NCBI GenBank assembly: GCA_947623505.1
Contig: CANQGT010000013.1
Location: 1-57,823, forward strand
Direction of reading: 5' to 3'
DNA length: 57,823 nucleotides
Source of the DNA: an uncultured Clostridia bacterium
GTDB taxonomy: Bacteria; Bacillota; Clostridia; Oscillospirales; Acutalibacteraceae
Every line of letters starts with the position of its first letter. The first letter of the stretch is position 1. Below, piece by piece: positions 26,391-34,289 of this stretch. The translations under genes and the position numbers were made by a program. The notes under the pieces are model-generated. The model had not been told where the DNA came from. It ran no database searches and saw only the letters and a list, made by a program, of their open reading frames with translations.

Positions 26391-28430
26391 ACTGTCGGCA
26401 ATGATTTTTTGAGCAATATTATCGGGGCAGCGCTCATAGCGGGCAAACTCGGTTTCAAACGAGCCCCTGCCCTGCGTTATTTGGCGGATTGCCGTGGAGA
26501 ACGTGGCAAGCTCCGCCTCGGGAACCTCGGCAAGAATCTCCTGCATACCCGAACCCATCGGAGTCATACCGAGAACTCTGCCGCGGCGCTTATTTATATC
26601 GCCGATAACATCGCCCATAACGTCGTCGTTGCAAAGCGCCTTAACGGTCATAACGGGCTCAAGGATTATCGGCATAGCCTTTGAAATGCCTTCCTTATAC
26701 GCTATGGAAGCGGCCATTTTAAAGCTCATTTCGCTTGAGTCAACGGGGTGATACGAACCGTCAAAAAGCGTGGCCTTAACGCCTACCATAGGATAGCCCG
26801 CAAGCACGCCTCTCTCCATACACTCATTGAGGCCTTTTTCAACAGCGGGGAAGAAGTTTTTCGGAACGGAGCCGCCGACGATTCTTTCGGCGAACTCAAG
26901 CCTTTCGCAGTCCCACGGCTCAAATTCAATGAAAACGTCGCCAAACTGGCCGTGGCCGCCGCTCTGTTTCTTGTGCCTGCCCTGCGCGCTGACCTTGGAG
27001 GTTATAGTCTCACGGTAGGCAACCTTGGGAACGGAAAGTATAACGTCCGTTGCGAATTTTGATTTAAGCCTTGAAACGCATACGTCAAGCTGCTGCTCGC
27101 CGAGACCCTTAATAATCTGCTGGTGAGTTTCGTTGTTAACATAGAATTTTATACTCGGATCCTCTTCGGAAAGCCTTGAAAATCCGTTCGCGATTTTTTC
27201 CTCGTCGCCCTTCTTAACGGCGCTTACGGCCATAGCGTAAGTGGGATTGGGAGTAGCCACGCCGTCCAGCTTAACTACCTTGCTTGAAGCGCAAAGCGTG
27301 TCGCCCGTATTGAAGCCCGAAAGCTTGACTATCGCACCTATATCGCCGGCGGGAATCTCGGAGCAATCAAGCTGTTTTGCGCCGAACATTGTGACGAGCT
27401 TGCCCATTTTTTCCTCTTTACCGGTGCTTGCATTATACGGCACGGTGCCCGGAGTGAGCTTTCCGCTCACAACCTTGAAGAAAGACAGCTTGCCTATAAA
27501 CGGATCGGCAACGGTCTTGAAGCAGACGGCCGCGAGCGGGCCGTTCGGATCGGCCGTAAGTTCAAGCGGCTCGTCGTTGCATATAGCGTATTCCGACTTG
27601 GGAGCGGGGCAAACGTCGGCTATAAAATCAGCCAAAAGATCGCAAGCCTCGCCCGTAATTCCGCTGAGCGCGAAAACGGGAATGATAGAGCCGTCGGCAA
27701 CGCCCTCTTTAAGACCCTTGATTTTATCCTCTTTCGTCAATTCCTCACCGGAAAAATATTTTTCCATCAGTTCCTCGTCCGCCCCTGCGACAGCCTCATT
27801 GAAAACCTCTTGGATAGCCTCAAATCGGTTACTGTCGTCGTGAACGTCGGAACAGGGGGAAGCCTTTGTTCCGTTGTACGAAAAAGCCTTGCCCTCAACC
27901 ATATTGTAATAGCCCTTGAGGTGGCCGCCCGAAATTATGGGAACAACTATCGGGCATACGATGGAGCCGAATTTAGCAACAAGCTCGTTGAACACCTTAT
28001 AAAAATCGGCTCTCTCATCGTCCATCTTCGTTGTAACGAAAATTCGCGCCATTCTTCTTGAGCCCGCGTTTTTAAAGGCTTTTTCATCGCCTACGGCGAC
28101 TCCCGAACGCGCGGAAACAACTATAACCGCCGTTTCTGCCGCCCTTATGCCTTCTGCCATACCCTCGGCAAAATCGAAAAGGCCGGGGGTATCAATATAA
28201 TTGATTTTCTTTCCCTTATATTCAACGGGGGCAACGGCGCTTGAGGTTGAAAGACTGCGCTTTTTTTCCTCCGCGTCATAATCCGTTACCGTATTTCCCT
28301 CGGAAACCTTGCCGAATCTTTCGGTGGCGCCGGAAATATAAAGCAGAGCCTCGGTAAGCGTTGTTTTGCCCTTTGAGGCGTGACCCGCTATTACTACGTT
28401 TCTTATATCTTTCGGTTCATGGTTTTTCAT
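26379..28430 (-). CDS. Elongation factor G-like GTPase (EF-G paralogue)
   Basis: This 683-residue translation-factor GTPase shares the EF-G domain layout: G domain (residues ~10-280), domain II, III, a domain IV with YRETITSKVSAQGRHKKQSGGHGQFGDV near 460, and domain V ending in LATFSTAIRQITQGRGSF. The P loop is AGHASKGKTTLTEA in place of the usual GHIDHGKTT, the G3 DTPG is kept, and G4 reads TTKMD in place of NKMD. It is therefore a paralogue whose role beside true EF-G is uncertain, perhaps a regulatory or stress factor. The ATG at 28430 has GAGGA upstream; the frame extends to 28472 without support. Confidence 0.85.
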   Translation of the reverse strand: MKNHEPKDIRNVVIAGHASKGKTTLTEALLYISGATERFGKVSEGNTVTDYDAEEKKRSLSTSSAVAPVEYKGKKINYIDTPGLFDFAEGMAEGIRAAETAVIVVSARSGVAVGDEKAFKNAGSRRMARIFVTTKMDDERADFYKVFNELVAKFGSIVCPIVVPIISGGHLKGYYNMVEGKAFSYNGTKASPCSDVHDDSNRFEAIQEVFNEAVAGADEELMEKYFSGEELTKEDKIKGLKEGVADGSIIPVFALSGITGEACDLLADFIADVCPAPKSEYAICNDEPLELTADPNGPLAAVCFKTVADPFIGKLSFFKVVSGKLTPGTVPYNASTGKEEKMGKLVTMFGAKQLDCSEIPAGDIGAIVKLSGFNTGDTLCASSKVVKLDGVATPNPTYAMAVSAVKKGDEEKIANGFSRLSEEDPSIKFYVNNETHQQIIKGLGEQQLDVCVSRLKSKFATDVILSVPKVAYRETITSKVSAQGRHKKQSGGHGQFGDVFIEFEPWDCERLEFAERIVGGSVPKNFFPAVEKGLNECMERGVLAGYPMVGVKATLFDGSYHPVDSSEMSFKMAASIAYKEGISKAMPIILEPVMTVKALCNDDVMGDVIGDINKRRGRVLGMTPMGSGMQEILAEVPEAELATFSTAIRQITQGRGSFETEFARYERCPDNIAQKIIADSKAE

Positions 28431-28674
28431 AATAAAGCATCCTCTACTAAAAAATATCATTATTGTAAACATTGTATAATACTTTCAATCTTTTGTCAAT
28501 TTTTATGTTAATTTTAAACAATTAGTTTAAAGATTTCTCACTATTTCATAAAAAACAAAAAATTATTTGGTAGTTTTTCACATAAAATAACGTCGCATTT
28601 TGCGTATCAAAAGCAGAACGCGACGCGATTTTGAAAAAGCAAGGGCTTTCACAGTTCAAAAAATGATAAAAAAG

Positions 28675-28698
28675 CGGCTCTTGATTTCTCAAAAGCCG
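28675..28698 (-). terminator. Terminator after the Thr-rich lipoprotein gene
   Basis: CGGCT-C-TTGA pairs with TCAAAAGCCG (one mismatch), and the minus strand continues CTTTTTTATC. Confidence 0.78.
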
Positions 28699-28720
28699 TA
28701 AGATAATTATTTTAACAAAT

Positions 28721-29344
28721 TCAGTCATAATAAAAGTTGCCTGTCCATTTGCCACAATATGAGCAAGACCAACTTTCATAACCATATGGACGTTTTTTAG
28801 CCCATTCGTCAGATGTTAGTAATCCGCTGTCGAACTTTTTGCCCACTTCTTCACAAACAGATTCCCAATATACATCAATATCATCTCTACTGTTAAACCA
28901 TCTACCCATATTTCCGCAAGCCATACTGTGATTATTGTTATTAGTACAATGTTTAACAGCAGTAGTATTATTGGAAGTATTGTTATTATTGGTTGTCGAC
29001 TTTTTGGTAGTTGTCGGTTTCTTAGTGGTAGTTACCGCTTTTTTGGTGGTAGTCGGTTTCTTGGTGGTAGTAACCGATTTTTTGGTGGTGGTAACCGTTT
29101 TCTTTGTAGTCGTTTCTTTCTTTGTGGTCGTTTCTTTCTTCGTTTCGGCTTCGGTCTTCTTCGTCGTTTCCTCGTCTTTATTTTCAGTGCTCTGAACGGC
29201 GGCTGTGCCGCTTTGCGTAATGTCTTTCGCGACCTCGGTTTCGTTTTGTGTCGCTGTCAAGTCGGCGGGCGCGCTGGCGGCACAAGCCGTCAGCAGGCAG
29301 ACCGCAAGGACTGCGAGCAGGACACTGATGAGTGTTTTCTTCAT
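28721..29344 (-). CDS. Thr/Lys-repeat lipoprotein, unknown function
   Basis: This 207-residue lipoprotein has a signal peptide ending in the lipobox LLTAC (Cys at about residue 21). About 75 residues of low-complexity TTTKK-type repeats form a probable extended stalk between residues 58 and 120, followed by an Asn/Thr tract. The C-terminal 75 residues form a small Trp/Tyr/Cys-rich domain with HSMACGNMGRWFNSRDD and SWSCSYCGKWTGNFYYD, suggesting a metal- or disulfide-stabilised module, exposed on the surface by the stalk. The domain was not recognised. AAGGAGA lies upstream of the ATG. Confidence 0.78.
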   Translation of the reverse strand: MKKTLISVLLAVLAVCLLTACAASAPADLTATQNETEVAKDITQSGTAAVQSTENKDEETTKKTEAETKKETTTKKETTTKKTVTTTKKSVTTTKKPTTTKKAVTTTKKPTTTKKSTTNNNNTSNNTTAVKHCTNNNNHSMACGNMGRWFNSRDDIDVYWESVCEEVGKKFDSGLLTSDEWAKKRPYGYESWSCSYCGKWTGNFYYD

Positions 29345-29373
29345 AGTAGTGTACTCTCCTTATCACCCTTTAA

Positions 29374-29390
29374 AAACGCCCGAAGCGTTT
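29374..29390 (-). terminator. hppA terminator
   Basis: On the minus strand AAACGC-TTCGG-GCGTTT is followed by TTAAAG, a compact stem-loop 21 bp after the hppA stop. Confidence 0.72.
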
Positions 29391-29410
29391 GGGCATCGAG
29401 CGTTTTAATA

Positions 29411-31453
29411 TCAGAAGTTTATCAGGCCGTTTCCGCCGTTTATCATCATAAACGCCGATGCGAAAACAAGAGAAACGATAGTCATAAGCTTAATAAGAAT
29501 ATTTATTGACGGGCCGGAGGTATCCTTGAACGGATCGCCTACCGTATCGCCGACTACCGCGGCCTTATGTGCATCCGAACCCTTGCCGCCGTCCGCAAGA
29601 CCCTCTATATACTTCTTGGCGTTATCCCACGCGCCGCCACTGTTTGCCATAAATACAGCCATCATAACGCCGCTTACAAGCGAACCCGCAAGCAGACCGC
29701 CGAGTGCCTCAACGCCGAGCAGTATTCCCACGGCAAGCGGGGAAATTACAGCCATAACACCGGGAAGTATCATTTCGTTAAGAGCCGCGTTCGTTGAAAT
29801 GGAAACGCACTTTTTGTAATCGGGCTTTTCCGTTCCCTGAAGTATGCCGGGCTTTTCCTTGAACTGCCGCCTTACTTCCTCTATCATTTTGTTCGCCGCC
29901 TTGCCGACGCTGCTCATAGTAAAAGCGGAGAATAAAAACGGAAGCATACCGCCTATAAACAGACCGACTACAACTTTAGCGTCAAGTATGCTCATACCGC
30001 CGACGCTTATTCCGGTGACTTCGGCGAAAGAAGCGAACAGCGCAAGCGCGGTAAGCGCCGCGGAACCTATGGCGAAGCCCTTGCCGATAGCGGCGGTTGT
30101 GTTGCCCACGGCGTCGAGCTTATCGGTAATTTCCCTTACTTCGGGTGCAAGCTCGCCCATTTCGGCGATGCCTCCGGCATTGTCGGCTATCGGGCCGTAA
30201 GCGTCAACGGCAATAGTCATACCCGTTGTTGAAAGCATACCTACGGCGGCAAGCGCGATTCCGTAAAGTCCATAGAAATTATAAGCCACAAGAATGCCGA
30301 CGGCAATAAACAGAATCGGAAACGCCGTTGATTTCATACCTACGCTGAGGCCGCTGATTATATTTGTGGCGCTGCCCGTTTTTGAGGATTCAGCTATATT
30401 TTTAACCGATTTGTATTTTTCGGAAGTGTAAACCTCGGTGATCTTTCCTATCGCCGTGCCAACGGCAAGTCCGGCGAGCACGCACCATAGGCCGTTGAAA
30501 TTGCCGAGCATAAAATAGCTTAAAGCGGCGGCCGAAGCAAGAACGATGAGCGTTGTTGCGTATTCGCCTATATTGAGCGCCTTTTGAGGATCGTTTCCCT
30601 TTGAAAGCGTTACGAAAAATGTTGAAATAATCGCCGCGATAATGCCGACCGCGCAAAGAACAAGCGGAAATACGGCGGCATTCAGATTATCGCCTTTGAA
30701 AGAAGCGGCAAAAGCAAGAGTGATTGCCGAAATAATGGAGCCGACGTAACTTTCAAAAAGATCGGCGCCCATACCGGCCACGTCTCCCACGTTATCGCCG
30801 ACATTATCGGCTATCGTCGCGGGATTGCGCGGATCGTCTTCGGGAATCCCGGCCTCAACCTTGCCGACGAGATCGGCTCCCACGTCCGCGGCTTTGGTGT
30901 ATATACCGCCGCCCACACGCGCAAATAGCGCAATAGACGAAGCGCCGAGGCTGAAGCCCGTGAGCACGTTGAGTATTTCCGTATCGGAAGCTAAATCGGA
31001 AGTTTTGGTTATAACAAGGAAAATAACGCCTATGCCAACAACCCCGAGACCTACGACCGACATACCCATTACCGCGCCGCCGCTGAAAGCCACGTTCAGA
31101 GCCTTATTGAGCCCTCTTTCCTTCGCGGCCTGAGCGGTGCGGACGTTCGCCTTAGTGGCAACGGTCATACCGAAATAACCCGCAAGCGTTGAGAACACGG
31201 CGCCGACAAGAAAGCACACGGCCGTCATAACGTTTATCAAAACGAAAATAAGTATAAACAAAACAACGGCGAAAATAACAAGTATTTTATACTCGGAAAA
31301 CAAAAACGCCCTTGCACCCGACGCTATGGCGGAGGAAATTTCCCTCATTTTTTCATTTCCCGCGTCTTTTTTCGCAATGTGCAAAGCCATATAGACCGCA
31401 AAGCAAAGCGCAAGCAGTCCGGCGGCGCAGGATAAAATAATATAAAAATCCAC
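29411..31453 (-). CDS. hppA: Membrane-bound ion-pumping pyrophosphatase, K+-dependent type
   Basis: This 680-residue integral membrane protein has about 16 helices. It hydrolyses PPi to pump Na+ and/or H+ out. The catalytic loop [19 protein letters not shown] near residue 180 and the following [21 protein letters not shown] are diagnostic, as is DNAKKYIEG near 610 and [14 protein letters not shown] near 640. The segment [18 protein letters not shown] has Ala where K+-independent enzymes have Lys, which points to the K+-requiring class; whether Na+ or H+ is pumped is not settled by sequence reading alone. Its own terminator follows, so it is a single-gene unit. Confidence 0.95.
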   Translation of the reverse strand: MDFYIILSCAAGLLALCFAVYMALHIAKKDAGNEKMREISSAIASGARAFLFSEYKILVIFAVVLFILIFVLINVMTAVCFLVGAVFSTLAGYFGMTVATKANVRTAQAAKERGLNKALNVAFSGGAVMGMSVVGLGVVGIGVIFLVITKTSDLASDTEILNVLTGFSLGASSIALFARVGGGIYTKAADVGADLVGKVEAGIPEDDPRNPATIADNVGDNVGDVAGMGADLFESYVGSIISAITLAFAASFKGDNLNAAVFPLVLCAVGIIAAIISTFFVTLSKGNDPQKALNIGEYATTLIVLASAAALSYFMLGNFNGLWCVLAGLAVGTAIGKITEVYTSEKYKSVKNIAESSKTGSATNIISGLSVGMKSTAFPILFIAVGILVAYNFYGLYGIALAAVGMLSTTGMTIAVDAYGPIADNAGGIAEMGELAPEVREITDKLDAVGNTTAAIGKGFAIGSAALTALALFASFAEVTGISVGGMSILDAKVVVGLFIGGMLPFLFSAFTMSSVGKAANKMIEEVRRQFKEKPGILQGTEKPDYKKCVSISTNAALNEMILPGVMAVISPLAVGILLGVEALGGLLAGSLVSGVMMAVFMANSGGAWDNAKKYIEGLADGGKGSDAHKAAVVGDTVGDPFKDTSGPSINILIKLMTIVSLVFASAFMMINGGNGLINF

Positions 31454-31600
31454 AATAGCAACTCCTTGCCTAAGTTTAGATGTATTATACTACAATTTGT
31501 TTAAAAAGAAAAGCCATTTTTACCATTTTTTAACTAAAAACGCTTTCAAGACGAAAAACACGGTGATTTTTGGCGATAAGCACAATGAAAAGTCAAAAAA

Positions 31601-31621
31601 GCGGGCGGCTAAACCGCCCGC
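31601..31621 (-). terminator. Terminator of the signalling/BNR operon
   Basis: A perfect GCGGGCGG / CCGCCCGC stem with a 5-nt loop is followed on the minus strand by TTTTTTGACTTTT, 13 bp after the BNR gene stop. Confidence 0.85.
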
Positions 31622-31633
31622 AAATTTATTTGC

Positions 31634-32980
31634 CTATTTGCCCATTTTAGCCACAAGCGCGTCCGTATCCTCAAGCCTTATCCGCTTAGAGCAAATGTAT
31701 GTTCTCAAATCGGTGCCGAGGCGGATTTTTTCCTTAGGGCTGAAATGGCCGTAATTCGTTGTGACTATTGTGCCGTCCTCAAGCACTACGTTCCCGCAGT
31801 AGCCCGTATCGGCATATGCGTGGTATTCCGGCTGCTTCTGCCCTTTTTCGTAGATATGGGCAAGCTTTATTCTGTACTGCCCTTCCCTGCCGTTTTTAAG
31901 GTCGTCAAAGGTTCCGACCCACGCTATCCAGCCTTCGCTGTCCCATCCGCCGGTGATTTTGTCGGAGGCGTTTTCCTCAGCCTTCTTTCCTCTCTCAATC
32001 GAGCGGAAAGTTATAAACAGTCTGCCGTCCGGAGTGTAATCCGCTTTATGGCGTTCGCCGTTTAAAGCCGCCGGAGCCTCCACGGGCGCGCTCCACGTTT
32101 TGCCCTCGTCAAACGAAAGCGAAATAAGCGAATTCATAGTCTTTGTGTTGCTTCTGCTTATAAGGCACAGCTCGTTGCCCTCGCCCTGCTCTGAGCGTAT
32201 GACTTCTACCTCGCACATACCCGATTTCTTTTCGATATCCCTGTAAGCGGAAAAATATTTTTCAGGCTCGCTCCACTGCATTTTTCCGTTTTCGTCAAAC
32301 GTTAGGATCGTTTTGTAATTGTAAAAATCGGCGTCGTGGAAAAATCCCATCCACTTATCGACGAATTTGCCGTTTTCCTTTAGCTGGGTAAGGCTTGCCA
32401 TGGCAACTATCGGAATTACCGGGCAGGAGCTGTCTTTATCATAGAAAGTTTCAAATTCAGTCCATGTCTGCCCCTCGTCCTCAGAGATCGAGCAGTTAAA
32501 ACCGCCGTCAGTAGGCTCGTTGCCCCACTTGGGATTAGCGGAAATAAGTATCAGCTTATCGGGCGTTTTGCCGTCCGTGAATTTGAGTCTGTAAACAGTC
32601 GGCGTTTCACGCGAATCCTTCCAGCTTTCGGGCGTGTTTTCAACGGTTTCGCTCCACGAAACACCGCCGTCGGTGCTTATTTTATTCAGTACCGCGCCCT
32701 TGCCGTGGCCGGCGGGATATACAGTCAGTATATTTCCGTTTTTCAAAAGCACCGAATCGGGATGCGCCATATAATCAAGCGAATCGTCAACAACCGAAAG
32801 CTGATAGAGATATTCGTATTTCTTATCAGTTCCCTCAGGCATAGTGCTCAAATCAAGTTCGGGTATCGAATAATCCCCGCCGGTAAACGGCAGCGGATCG
32901 CTCTTCGCGGCCTTTGCGCACGCGCCGAGAGCCGCGCCGAGCAGCCCTATAATAATCAGCGCCAAAATCGTTTTTTTCAT
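31634..32980 (-). CDS. BNR/Asp-box (sialidase-superfamily) lipoprotein
   Basis: This 448-residue secreted lipoprotein has a lipobox LGAC with Cys at residue 20. Three Asp-box motifs, STDGGVSWSE, SEDEGQTWTE and SFDEGKTWSA, mark a six-bladed propeller of the sialidase superfamily. A full set of sialidase catalytic residues cannot be confirmed, so it may be an exo-sialidase or simply a binding propeller. It is the last gene of the minus-strand operon that contains the hybrid kinases and the solute-binding lipoprotein (38-bp gap), suggesting both lipoproteins act with the sensors at the cell surface. Confidence 0.8.
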   Translation of the reverse strand: MKKTILALIIIGLLGAALGACAKAAKSDPLPFTGGDYSIPELDLSTMPEGTDKKYEYLYQLSVVDDSLDYMAHPDSVLLKNGNILTVYPAGHGKGAVLNKISTDGGVSWSETVENTPESWKDSRETPTVYRLKFTDGKTPDKLILISANPKWGNEPTDGGFNCSISEDEGQTWTEFETFYDKDSSCPVIPIVAMASLTQLKENGKFVDKWMGFFHDADFYNYKTILTFDENGKMQWSEPEKYFSAYRDIEKKSGMCEVEVIRSEQGEGNELCLISRSNTKTMNSLISLSFDEGKTWSAPVEAPAALNGERHKADYTPDGRLFITFRSIERGKKAEENASDKITGGWDSEGWIAWVGTFDDLKNGREGQYRIKLAHIYEKGQKQPEYHAYADTGYCGNVVLEDGTIVTTNYGHFSPKEKIRLGTDLRTYICSKRIRLEDTDALVAKMGK

Positions 32981-33018
32981 AAATTTAACCCCTTTATTTT
33001 AAATTTAATTGCGGACAA

Positions 33019-34263
33019 TTAAAATCCTGCCTTTGATATTCTGCGTGAATCCATAAGCTTAATACAGCCGTCCGCATCGGTCTCTTCTCTGAGCATAGTA
33101 ACAAAAGCGTTTGCAACGTCATCGGCGCTGTAACCGATTATCCTTGTTGAAGCGGTGGAAACACGCTCGTTTTCGGAAATTGATTCGGCCGCGTCCGTAA
33201 CCATTTTTGACTGTATATTCGAGGTCTGATTTTTAAAACAGCTTACCGTGGATATACCCTCAAACGCCGCGTTGTAATTATCGGGCTGAGCGCAAAAAGC
33301 GAGGAAATCAAGCGCCGTTTCTCTGTTTTCGGCATTTTTGTTTACGAGCATCATATTGAGATTTCCGCCTTCGTAAGTGCCCGATTTAACGGTATTCATA
33401 AAAACGGGCATCAACGCGAAATCATCGGCGGAATACTTTCCGGCAACAAAATCGGTATCAAACCAAGTGTCCCATATAAAAGTCATAACGGCGCTGCCGG
33501 AGCTTATCGCGGGGCTGATTTCGTTCCAGCCGGTTTCAAGATAGTTAGAGCCGAACCAGCCTTTATCGGCGGCGGATTTTATCCAGTTGACCATATCTTT
33601 AATTTCGGGAATATCCGCGTATGTAATCTCATTAGTGTTGAGCTTTTCAAGCCTTTCGGGGTAGCCGTCAAACAGCGGATCGAGCGCGAACTGAAACATC
33701 CACGAGCAACCGTTAGCGGGCCAGCATATCGGAGTATATCCCGTATCCGCCAGCACTTGGCACAATACGTTAAATTCATCCTGAGTGGCGGCGGGTTTGA
33801 GCCCGAGACTGTCGAGCAATGTTTTGTTGTAATAGCAGCCGGAAACGGAACTTTCCCAAAACGGAAGACCTAAAAGATTTCCGTCGTCGTCCTCGCAATA
33901 AGCCCGAGACGAATCCGTGAGCTCTCCCACCCATTCCTCATCATTGAGGCGGCAGAAATTTTCGGAAACGTTAAACATATTCAAATCGGCATTATTAAAA
34001 TGCAGAATAACATCGGGACCTTTTCCCTCTTTAAAAGAGTTCAACGCTTGTGTTTCAAATTCAGAATCCTCAAAAGAAATCAATTTAATTTTTTTACCGG
34101 TGGCTTTTTCATACCTTTCAAAGATCCTTGTCATATATGTTTTATTAAGGTCGCTCTCTTTGCCCATTATAGTCAAATCATTTCGGCCGGCGGACAAAAA
34201 ACCGCAGCCGGAAAGCAACAAAGCCAACGCAACAAGCAGAATAAACGGTTTGAACTTTTTCAA
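33019..34263 (-). CDS. Extracellular solute-binding lipoprotein (family 1), no permease nearby
   Basis: This 414-residue lipoprotein has a signal peptide ending LLSGC (Cys near residue 20) and the two-lobe family 1 fold typical of oligosaccharide-binding ABC components, with GPDVILHF near residue 83, LPFWESSVSGCYYNKTLLDSLGL near 131 and a late ALDFLAF block. No ABC permease or ATPase gene adjoins it. It sits 26 bp after a hybrid sensor kinase gene in a phosphorelay operon, so it may present a ligand to that sensor rather than feed a transporter; this is an inference from context. Confidence 0.82.
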   Translation of the reverse strand: MKKFKPFILLVALALLLSGCGFLSAGRNDLTIMGKESDLNKTYMTRIFERYEKATGKKIKLISFEDSEFETQALNSFKEGKGPDVILHFNNADLNMFNVSENFCRLNDEEWVGELTDSSRAYCEDDDGNLLGLPFWESSVSGCYYNKTLLDSLGLKPAATQDEFNVLCQVLADTGYTPICWPANGCSWMFQFALDPLFDGYPERLEKLNTNEITYADIPEIKDMVNWIKSAADKGWFGSNYLETGWNEISPAISSGSAVMTFIWDTWFDTDFVAGKYSADDFALMPVFMNTVKSGTYEGGNLNMMLVNKNAENRETALDFLAFCAQPDNYNAAFEGISTVSCFKNQTSNIQSKMVTDAAESISENERVSTASTRIIGYSADDVANAFVTMLREETDADGCIKLMDSRRISKAGF

Positions 34264-34289
34264 GACGTTACTTCACCTCCGATTAGAAA

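Noticed and set aside
28928-29509. 193-codon frame opposite the Thr-rich lipoprotein
   Set aside because: It mirrors the low-complexity repeat on the other strand; the minus-strand frame has a signal peptide, lipobox and ribosome site.
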